From positions 62,001 through 126,000 of the forward strand of contig NZ_BMCP01000004.1 of the NCBI RefSeq assembly GCF_014635245.1: a stretch of 64,000 bases of DNA, read 5' to 3'. The DNA is from Agaricicola taiwanensis (GTDB taxonomy: Bacteria; Pseudomonadota; Alphaproteobacteria; Rhizobiales; Methylopilaceae). The position numbers were made by a program, and so were the translations under genes. This document shows positions 41,994 through 48,603 of the stretch, in pieces (the stretch's first letter is position 1; every line of letters starts with the position of its first letter). Below the pieces are notes generated by a model. That model did no database searches. It was not told the origin of the DNA and saw only the letters and a list, made by a program, of their open reading frames with translations.

Positions 41994-43646
41994 GTGCTGA
42001 AAAGCGTCAAAAGCCGCATCGTTGCCCTTCTGGCGCTGGCGAATCTTCCCGCGGTCTTCTTCGCTGTTGCCGCAGGTGCCTGGGGTTATGGCGAAGCGCG
42101 CGATCTTCAGCGGCTGAATGTGGAACAGGCGGCCGACGTCCTGGCCGCCCGGACTGCGGAAGTGCTGGGCGTTGCGCGTGGGATCATCGCAACCCTTTCG
42201 TTGGATCCCGGTCTCGCCGCCGGGGGACCGGCCTGCGAAGCCCGGTTGGAAGCGGCCATCGCCAACAGCGACAGCTATATGGGAGCTTTCCTCGGTCAGG
42301 AGAACGGCACTCTCATCTGTTCGGCCGGAGTTGTCCCCGAGCAGCAAGGCGGCCGCACCAGCCTCTTTGAAGCGGTAGAGCAAAGCGATGACAGCAATCC
42401 TGTCGTCTTCCTTGCGGAGACGACGAGCGCCGAAAGCCGCCGGATCATTGCTGCCAGGCGCGTCATGATGGCCGACGGCAGCACCAGCCTGCTTGCGCTT
42501 GTCATCGATCGAGCGGCGTTCGAGGCTCTGTTCGGCGAGGCGCTGCCACGGCCTCGCGCCGGAGCCATTCTCACGGCATCAGGCCAGACACTGGCAACGG
42601 ATCTTGCGACCCAGGGCACCGACTGGCAGCCGGCCGACGGCAGGTTCGAACTCAATGGAGCACCCGGCGGCTTCACCGCCTTCGGCGAGGATAAACAACT
42701 GCGCTACTACGTTGCCGCTGCCATCCCCGCGACAACGGCCTATATTCTGGTCGCACGGCCCGAGAGCGTAATGTCGGTCCAGGATAACCGGCAGATCATC
42801 ACCGCGATCGGTGTTCCACTTGCCATGATCGCCTTTGGAATGATGGCGGTCCTCCTAGGACTTGATCACCTCATTCTGGCGTGGATCCGACGCCTGCGCA
42901 TCGCCGCCTTTGATTACGCCGCTGGGCATTACGACACACGCGTCGCCAGACTGGATGAGGCACCAAGCGAGATCGCCGATCTCGGCGACGCGTTCAACAC
43001 CATGGCCAATGAGGTCACGGACCGATCGAATGCCTTGGAACAGGCGGTGGCGGACAAGGACCGGATCCTGCGTGAACTGCACCACCGGGTGAAGAATAAC
43101 TTCCAGATGATCGCCAGTCTTTTGGCCTTGCAGCGCCGCGAATTGCCGGCGGATGTGCGGCCGTTGCTGCGCGTTCCGGAAGACCGGGTGCTTGCCATGG
43201 CGGCGGCGCACAAGGCCTCGTATGCCACCGGTGAGATCGGCCATGTGGAGGTGTTCGATCTCCTGTCCGACGTCGCTTTGCAGATCCGCCAGAGCTTCGG
43301 CGCGCGCGCGCCGAAAATCACGGTTGATACGGCGACACCTGAGGAGCGCAGGATCGCGGTGGATCTTGATCGCGCCGTGCCGCTGGGGCTTCTCGTCTCG
43401 GAGCTGATAAGCGCCGGCCTGGCTCAGACGCCGGATGAGGATCTGGCTATCGCCATCTCCCGCATGTCGGATGGCAGGTCGGGCTTCAGTGTCTGCATCA
43501 TGGGGCGGGGCATCAATGACGCCTTGCCGCGCACCGCGCTGCCTGGCCGGCTGGTGACGGCCTATATCGCCCAGCTTCGCGCGAAACTGGATGCCGGAAC
43601 CGCCAACACGCTCTGCCTTGAGGTCCCGGAACCCACCGCTGGATGA
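41994..43646 (+). CDS. HisKA_2-type sensor histidine kinase-like protein with degenerate ATP-binding domain
   Basis: A 550-residue membrane sensor starting with GTG. TM1 is about residues 10-30, a periplasmic sensing domain about 31-265, TM2 about 268-298, then a HAMP-like linker and a HisKA_2 dimerisation domain with the phospho-acceptor region 'ELHHRVKNNFQ' (candidate His364). The ATPase domain is abnormal. The N-box, usually ELvtNA, is 'ELISAG' (Ala474 where Asn is expected), and the G1 'D-x-G-x-G' box is 'IMGRG' without Asp. It sits next to phyR/nepR/ecfG and so probably acts on PhyR. A phosphatase or signalling pseudokinase role is inferred. Confidence 0.85.
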   Translation: MLKSVKSRIVALLALANLPAVFFAVAAGAWGYGEARDLQRLNVEQAADVLAARTAEVLGVARGIIATLSLDPGLAAGGPACEARLEAAIANSDSYMGAFLGQENGTLICSAGVVPEQQGGRTSLFEAVEQSDDSNPVVFLAETTSAESRRIIAARRVMMADGSTSLLALVIDRAAFEALFGEALPRPRAGAILTASGQTLATDLATQGTDWQPADGRFELNGAPGGFTAFGEDKQLRYYVAAAIPATTAYILVARPESVMSVQDNRQIITAIGVPLAMIAFGMMAVLLGLDHLILAWIRRLRIAAFDYAAGHYDTRVARLDEAPSEIADLGDAFNTMANEVTDRSNALEQAVADKDRILRELHHRVKNNFQMIASLLALQRRELPADVRPLLRVPEDRVLAMAAAHKASYATGEIGHVEVFDLLSDVALQIRQSFGARAPKITVDTATPEERRIAVDLDRAVPLGLLVSELISAGLAQTPDEDLAIAISRMSDGRSGFSVCIMGRGINDALPRTALPGRLVTAYIAQLRAKLDAGTANTLCLEVPEPTAG

Positions 43647-43660
43647 GAGCGCTCCATAAA

Positions 43661-43687
43661 AAAACCGGCGATGTTGAATCGCCGGTT
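43661..43687 (-). terminator. Intrinsic terminator of the DUF1328 gene
   Basis: Perfect 9-bp arms AACCGGCGA / TCGCCGGTT with a 7-nt loop. Read on the minus strand it is followed by seven T, so it mainly ends the minus transcript. It may also weakly stop the kinase transcript. Confidence 0.8.
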
Positions 43688-43728
43688 AGTTTAGGTCTCA
43701 CTCAGGCTGCAACAGATGGAGTGAACGG

Positions 43729-43908
43729 CTACACGGCAGGAGGACGCCGGCCGGAAACCATTCCGTAGACAAGGGACAAAACGAACAGGATGATCGCCAC
43801 GACGAAAATGATCTTGGCAATGGATACTGCCGTCCCGGCGATACCGCCGAAGCCCAAAGCCGCCGCAATAAGGGCGACGACCAGAAACGTCAGAGCCCAT
43901 CCAAACAT
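43729..43908 (-). CDS. DUF1328 (YtjA-like) small membrane protein
   Basis: 59 residues: [11 protein letters not shown], two hydrophobic helices separated by '[11 protein letters not shown]', and a short cytosolic tail 'GRRPPAV'. This is the typical DUF1328/YtjA pattern. A GGAGGT site lies 4 nt before the ATG. Such proteins are widespread stress-induced membrane peptides. A stress-type promoter candidate lies upstream and a strong terminator downstream, so it is a single-gene unit. Confidence 0.88.
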   Translation of the reverse strand: MFGWALTFLVVALIAAALGFGGIAGTAVSIAKIIFVVAIILFVLSLVYGMVSGRRPPAV

Positions 43909-43960
43909 GCCTACCTCCGTTTAACTCGCTGGGGTCTCGAAACCAGCTTGTCGGGGTGGG

Positions 43961-43986
43961 AACGCGGACATCATGGAAAAGGTTCA
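43961..43986 (-). promoter_or_regulatory. EcfG-type promoter candidate for the DUF1328 gene
   Basis: On the minus strand TGAAC (43986-43982), 17-nt spacer, CGTT (43964-43961): one mismatch from GGAAC-N16/17-CGTT, 52 bp before the ATG. Confidence 0.45.
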
Positions 43987-44021
43987 ATTCCGAGGTGCGA
44001 CAGAATTGCGCGGGTTTTGCC

Positions 44022-44726
44022 CTAGTCGGCGCGCGTTGGCGGATAGGAAAAACCAAGCGCCGCGAGCGTGGCCGAGATGTGGGGCGGCGGAGCGGCGGTA
44101 ACCGCAACGGGCTCATGGTTTTCGCGCATGGGTACCGTCACCGCGGCCGCATGCAGGTGCAGCATGGGACCGGCGGGCGGCGGCGGTGACTTGTCATAGA
44201 TGCGTTCGCCGAGAATTGGGCAGCCGATGGCAGCAAGATGGACCCGGATCTGATGTGTCCGTCCGGTCAGCGGTTTCAGTTCCAGCAATGCGAATCCATC
44301 GCTCTCGCCCATGAGGCGATAGTCGGTGGTAGAGGGAAGACCGTTCTCGGGATCGACCTTCATCCACCAGCCGCGCGTTTCCGAGCGCTTGGCCAACGGA
44401 AGATCGATGCGGCCCTGCGCCTCCCGCGGCCGCCCGCGCGTGATGGCAATATAGGTTTTCTCCACGCGTCCCGAGGCGAAAAGCTTGCCCAACCGCGCGA
44501 GCGCCTTCCGGTGCCGTCCAAGGACAAGGCAGCCTGAGGTTTCACGGTCGAGCCGATGGGCGAGTTCCGGCGCACGGGGCAGGCCGAAGCGCAACGCGTC
44601 GAAGTGCTGATCCAGCGTCTCGCCGCCCTTTGGACCTGCGTGGACCGGCAGGCCGGGCGGCTTGTCGATCACCAGGATCAACCCGTCGCGGTAGAGCACG
44701 CGGGCCTGGATCTCGTCGGGTGTCAT
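44022..44726 (-). CDS. RluA-family RNA pseudouridine synthase
   Basis: A 234-residue pseudouridine synthase without an S4 domain. Motif II with the catalytic Asp reads 'AHRLDRETSGCLVL', preceded by 'IDKPPGLPVHAGPKGG' and followed by 'PLTGRTHQIRVHLAAIG'. It modifies tRNA or 23S rRNA uridines; the exact site cannot be inferred. It is monocistronic, divergent from glucokinase. Confidence 0.93.
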   Translation of the reverse strand: MTPDEIQARVLYRDGLILVIDKPPGLPVHAGPKGGETLDQHFDALRFGLPRAPELAHRLDRETSGCLVLGRHRKALARLGKLFASGRVEKTYIAITRGRPREAQGRIDLPLAKRSETRGWWMKVDPENGLPSTTDYRLMGESDGFALLELKPLTGRTHQIRVHLAAIGCPILGERIYDKSPPPPAGPMLHLHAAAVTVPMRENHEPVAVTAAPPPHISATLAALGFSYPPTRAD

Positions 44727-44834
44727 GTGCCTGCCTTCTCTCGCCGGTCGGATGCAATCGCTTATCCCACCTCACCGCCGAGGTGAAGCATCCCGGGGCT
44801 TGGCGGGACGAGCGGCGCCATATACATCCGAAGG

Positions 44835-45785
44835 ATGATCTCGCCTCATGTTCTCGTCGCAGATATCGGTGGCACCAACAGCCGTTTTGCCCTGGCCCAT
44901 GGCGGTCAGGTGACCGACCGGCAGTCCATGGCCAATGACGGCCTGCCGGATTTCGAAACGGCGGTCGATGCCTATCTCTCCTCGCGCGATCTTCGGCCGG
45001 AGCGGGCGGTGCTGGCGGTGGCCGGCCCGGTCCAGGGCCGCAAGGTGCAACTCACCAACCGCGACTGGATGATCGATGCGGACGTATTGGAGCGGCGCTT
45101 CGGTTTTCGCAGGGTCGATCTTCTCAATGATTTCGCCGCTGTCGCCCATAGCCTGCCGCTGCTCGGAGAAGGGCAGGTGAAGCTTATCGGCTCGGTGGTG
45201 CCGGAGCCAGCCGCCAACAAGATCGTGCTCGGGCCCGGCACGGGGCTTGGTGTTGCCGCGCTGATTCATGACGCGGGGCTGTGGCGCGCCGTGCCGAGCG
45301 AAGGCGGCCATGTGGAGTTCGCTGCGACGACGCCTCTCGAGCTTGAGGTCTTCACGCGACTGCGTGCAAAGCGTGGACGCGTGTCGGCGGAATATGTGGT
45401 CTCGGGCGGCCTCGGTCTTGAGAACCTCGACTGGGCGCTGGCGGAGATCGCCGGGGAGAGCGCCGAGGAACGGAGCGGGCCAGAGATCGAGAAGGCCGCG
45501 CGCGCCGGCGAAAGGCGAGCCGGCATGGTGATGGATCTCTTCACCGCGGCGCTGGCGCGGTTTGCCGGGGACATGGCGCTGACCTTCATCGCGCGCGGCG
45601 GCGTCTATATCGGCGGCGGCATCATGCCGAAGATCATGGACACCATCGATCACGCGGAGTTCCGCGCCCTCTTTGAGGCCAAGGCGCCGCACCAGGACAT
45701 TATGGCCGGGATCGGCACGGCCGTGATCCTGGAAAAGGATCCCGGGCTGGTCGGCTGCGCCGCCTATGCGATGGCTGCGATCTGA
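44835..45785 (+). CDS. glk: Glucokinase
   Basis: A 316-residue bacterial glucokinase (Glk family, ROK-independent). The phosphate-binding motif 'VADIGGTNSRFALA' is at the N-terminus, the catalytic Asp region in 'LLNDFAAVAHSL', adenosine binding in 'LGPGTGLGVA', and 'SEGGHVEFA' near the sugar site. It phosphorylates cytoplasmic glucose to feed Entner-Doudoroff or pentose routes. It is of interest beside the periplasmic glucose dehydrogenase at 48604, which offers a direct oxidative alternative. It is convergent with the patatin gene, 16 bp apart. Confidence 0.93.
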   Translation: MISPHVLVADIGGTNSRFALAHGGQVTDRQSMANDGLPDFETAVDAYLSSRDLRPERAVLAVAGPVQGRKVQLTNRDWMIDADVLERRFGFRRVDLLNDFAAVAHSLPLLGEGQVKLIGSVVPEPAANKIVLGPGTGLGVAALIHDAGLWRAVPSEGGHVEFAATTPLELEVFTRLRAKRGRVSAEYVVSGGLGLENLDWALAEIAGESAEERSGPEIEKAARAGERRAGMVMDLFTAALARFAGDMALTFIARGGVYIGGGIMPKIMDTIDHAEFRALFEAKAPHQDIMAGIGTAVILEKDPGLVGCAAYAMAAI

Positions 45786-45801
45786 CCGGCGGCAACATCC
45801 T

Positions 45802-46851
45802 TTACTCTACCGGCACCTTGGTCCGAGTGTGGTGCTTGATGTCCATCGTACCGGTCTTGCCCACCGCCTCGTAATGGGTGTCCAACCAGAGCCGCGCCTG
45901 CTCGCGCCCGGCGTCACGCAGCGTGGTGAGAAAGCTCCAATCGGCATTGAACTTGGATGAGGCGGAGAGCTCCTTCAGCGCCTCATCGGCGGCCACCCGG
46001 TGGAGGCGGATCTTCTTGTAGCCGTCAGGCCCGCCATGCTTCAGCTTGCCCTCGTCGATCAGGCGGTTGACGAAATCGATGGCGCGGAATTCACCGATGA
46101 GCGAGGCATTGAAGGTGATCTCGTTCATGCGGTTCATGATCTCACGGGCCGTTCGCGGCGTCTGCCGGCGCTCGATCGGATTGATCTGGACGATCACCAC
46201 ATCTTCCGTGTCCGTGGTGCGGTAGAAGGGAAAGAGTGGCGGATTTCCCATGTAGCCGCCATCCCAGTAGGGCACGCCATCGATTTCCACCGCCTGGAAC
46301 AGGAAGGGCAGGCAGGCTGAGGCCATGACGGCATCGGCCGTGACGTCCTTGTCGGAGAAGACGCGCATCTTGCCGGTGTGGACATTGGTGGCCGAGACGA
46401 AGAGACGCTGGGAGCAGTGGGTGCGGATGGCCTCGAAGTCGATAATCCGCTCCACGATCCCCCGCATGGGGCTCCAGTCGAGCGGGTTGAGGTCGTATGG
46501 CGAGAAGAAGCGGGTCGCCACGTCCCACAAGGCATAGGCGGGGGAGAGATCGAGGCTGCTGCCATAGATGAACTGTTCGAAGGGCGTGCCCTGGATCGGC
46601 GAGAGGCGGGCAAGCCGGGCGACGGCGCGCCAGAAGCGATGCAGCGTCTCGCGGGCGCCTTCCGGCCCGCCCTTGACCATCCCCGAGACGAGCGCTGCGG
46701 CATTCATGGCACCCGCGGAGGTGCCGGAGATGGCATCGAAGGAGAGACGGCCGTCTTCCAGCAGGCGGTCGATCACGCCCCAGGTGAAGGCGCCGTGGGC
46801 GCCGCCGCCCTGAAGCGCCAGGTTGACGCGCTTGACGTCCGGCTTTGTCAC
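45802..46851 (-). CDS. Patatin-like phospholipase/hydrolase
   Basis: A 349-residue patatin-fold hydrolase with a Ser-Asp dyad: oxyanion glycines 'LQGGGAHGAFTWG', nucleophile Ser45 in 'GTSAG' and the catalytic Asp in 'YWDGGYMGNPP'. The GTG start overlaps the bdhA stop by 4 bp (GTGA), so it is translationally coupled to 3-hydroxybutyrate dehydrogenase. A lipid acyl hydrolase or an intracellular polyhydroxybutyrate depolymerase would both fit; the second is suggested by the neighbour only. Confidence 0.9.
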   Translation of the reverse strand: MTKPDVKRVNLALQGGGAHGAFTWGVIDRLLEDGRLSFDAISGTSAGAMNAAALVSGMVKGGPEGARETLHRFWRAVARLARLSPIQGTPFEQFIYGSSLDLSPAYALWDVATRFFSPYDLNPLDWSPMRGIVERIIDFEAIRTHCSQRLFVSATNVHTGKMRVFSDKDVTADAVMASACLPFLFQAVEIDGVPYWDGGYMGNPPLFPFYRTTDTEDVVIVQINPIERRQTPRTAREIMNRMNEITFNASLIGEFRAIDFVNRLIDEGKLKHGGPDGYKKIRLHRVAADEALKELSASSKFNADWSFLTTLRDAGREQARLWLDTHYEAVGKTGTMDIKHHTRTKVPVE

Positions 46852-47636
46852 TGGGCGGTCCAGCCACCGTCGATGGAGAGCGTGGTGCCGGTGATGGAGC
46901 GCGCGGCATCGGATGTGAGATAAAGCGCCAGGGCCGCCACTTCTCCCGGGGTGACGAATTCCTTTGTGGGTTGGGCGGCGAGAAGCACGTCCTTCTTCAC
47001 CTGTTCCTCGGTCAGCCCCCGCGCCTTCATGGTGTCGGGAATCTGGCGCTCCACGAGGGGGGTCCAGACATAGCCCGGCGCGATGGCGTTCACGGTGATG
47101 CCCGCCTGTGCCACTTCCAGCGCCACGGTTTTTGTGAGGCCTGCGATGCCGTGCTTTGCCGCCACATAGGCCGACTTGAAGGGTGAGGCGACGAAGGCAT
47201 GGGCCGAGGCGGTGGAAATGATGCGGCCCCAGCCGCGCTTCTTCATGCCCGGCAGGGCGGCGCGAATGCCGTGGAAGGCGGAGGACAGGTTGATCGCAAT
47301 GATGGCGTTCCACTTCTCGACGGGAAATTCATCGATCGGCGAGACATGCTGGATGCCGGCGTTGTTGACGAGGATGTCCACCGCGCCAAATGCCTTCTCC
47401 GCATCCGCGATGAGCCGCGCGATCTCGTCGCCATCGGTCATGTTGGCGGCGGAATAGAGCGCCTTGACGCCGAACTCCGCTTCGATCTGCGAGCGCGTCT
47501 TCTCCATGTCGTCGGGCTTCTCGATGCCATTCAGCACCACATTGGCGCCCGCGCGGGCAAATTCCCGGGCGATGGCGAGACCAATTCCGCTGCTTGATCC
47601 TGTGACGACGGCGCTCTTGCCGGTGAGATGCGACAT
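46848..47636 (-). CDS. bdhA: 3-hydroxybutyrate dehydrogenase
   Basis: A 262-residue short-chain dehydrogenase that converts (R)-3-hydroxybutyrate to acetoacetate with NAD. It shows the cofactor motif 'GSSSGIGLAIA', the Ser-Tyr-Lys triad region ('STASAHAFVASPFKSAYVAAK'-like, with Tyr-x3-Lys) and the C-terminus 'GTTLSIDGGWTAQ', as in BdhA enzymes. ATG 47636 is preferred over 47645 because the GGAG site is then 9 nt away. It is coupled to the patatin gene downstream. Confidence 0.92.
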   Translation of the reverse strand: MSHLTGKSAVVTGSSSGIGLAIAREFARAGANVVLNGIEKPDDMEKTRSQIEAEFGVKALYSAANMTDGDEIARLIADAEKAFGAVDILVNNAGIQHVSPIDEFPVEKWNAIIAINLSSAFHGIRAALPGMKKRGWGRIISTASAHAFVASPFKSAYVAAKHGIAGLTKTVALEVAQAGITVNAIAPGYVWTPLVERQIPDTMKARGLTEEQVKKDVLLAAQPTKEFVTPGEVAALALYLTSDAARSITGTTLSIDGGWTAQ

Positions 47637-47769
47637 GGGAAACATTCTCCGAGGAGGAAAACCTGAGAACCACAGGGTAGCGGGAGCAGGAATTTTTGCA
47701 ATGCAGCATGGGGCGTTTGCCGGTGCTGAGTGGCGGAACAGGGCGCGAGTTGCTACATATGCGAGCGAG

Positions 47770-48279
47770 ATGACCGATCACGATCATGACCATAGCCATG
47801 ACCACGGCAGCTGCGCTGCGGGCGCGGCGGATGCGCTCGGCCGGGCGGAGGAGGTCTGCGCCTCCCGAGGCGCCCGGCTGACACCGATCCGCGCCAAGGT
47901 GCTGGCCGCGCTGGCCGACAGCGCAACCCCTGTCGGCGCTTATGAGCTGATGGACCGGCTCGCAGAGGACGGCCGGCGGCCGGCGCCCATCACGGTCTAT
48001 CGCGCGCTTGATTTTCTTCTGACCAACGGTCTCGTGCACCGGCTCGAGAGCCGCAATGCCTATCTCGCCTGTGACCATACGCATGATGCCCATGCGCCGG
48101 TGATCTTCCTCATTTGCGACAGCTGTGGTGAGGTTTCCGAGGCCTCGTCGGACGATGTCGCCGACGGGTTGTCGGCGCTGCTCGCCAAGGTGGGCTTCAA
48201 AGCGCGCTCTCAGCTCGTTGAGGTCGCGGGCGAATGCGCTAACTGCCGGGGCGGGCAGGGGAGAGCCGCAGGAGCATGA
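47770..48279 (+). CDS. Fur-family zinc uptake regulator (Zur-like)
   Basis: 169 residues from ATG 47770. The N-terminus is His/Asp-rich ('MTDHDHDHSHDHGSC'), followed by the Fur-type winged helix ('LTPIRAKVLAAL', 'PITVYRALDFLLTNGLVHRL') and a metal-binding C-terminal half. The 'CDSC' and 'CANC' pairs form the structural zinc site, and 'DHTHDAHAP' holds regulatory-site histidines. This suits Zur, which represses zinc uptake genes. No znuABC is in the window. The stop overlaps the next small gene by 4 bp. Confidence 0.87.
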   Translation: MTDHDHDHSHDHGSCAAGAADALGRAEEVCASRGARLTPIRAKVLAALADSATPVGAYELMDRLAEDGRRPAPITVYRALDFLLTNGLVHRLESRNAYLACDHTHDAHAPVIFLICDSCGEVSEASSDDVADGLSALLAKVGFKARSQLVEVAGECANCRGGQGRAAGA

Positions 48280-48485
48280 TCCCGCCGGGCAAGGTCAGTG
48301 TGCTTCGCGCTGCGGGCTGGGGCGCCATCGCCGGAGCGCCAGCGCTCCTCCTCAAGACCTGGGTCTCAGGTGACGCGATGCCTGCGGAGGCTGCGGCCTT
48401 CAGTGGCTTCCTTCTAGGCGGGATGCTGCTCGGCGCGCTGCTCTTCGCCATCTTCGCCATGATCAAAAACGCCTCGGCGTCGTGA
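48276..48485 (+). CDS. Small hydrophobic protein co-transcribed with the Zur-like gene
   Basis: 69 residues with one or two hydrophobic stretches ('GWGAIAGAPALLLKTWV' and 'GFLLGGMLLGALLFAIFAMI') and a short charged tail. The ATG overlaps the Zur-like stop by 4 bp, which supports real translation. No family was recognised. Confidence 0.65.
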   Translation: MIPPGKVSVLRAAGWGAIAGAPALLLKTWVSGDAMPAEAAAFSGFLLGGMLLGALLFAIFAMIKNASAS

Positions 48486-48540
48486 GGCGGTCCGGCGCGC
48501 CTGCCCAGCGGGCACCTCACGATTTTGGCAGGATTGCAGC

Positions 48541-48565
48541 GGAACCATGACGCCAGCGACCCGTT
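48541..48565 (+). promoter_or_regulatory. EcfG-type promoter of the glucose dehydrogenase gene
   Basis: GGAAC (48541-48545), 16-nt spacer, CGTT (48562-48565): an exact match to the general stress consensus, 38 bp before the ATG at 48604, which has an AGGAG site. It predicts EcfG-dependent expression. Confidence 0.7.
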
Positions 48566-48603
48566 ACGTTCATTCCTCTTGATGCGCGAAAAGGAGTGAA
48601 CTG

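Noticed and set aside
47464-47769. Longer N-terminus for the Zur-like gene
   Set aside because: It overlaps the divergent bdhA gene, and the extra residues show no domain features.
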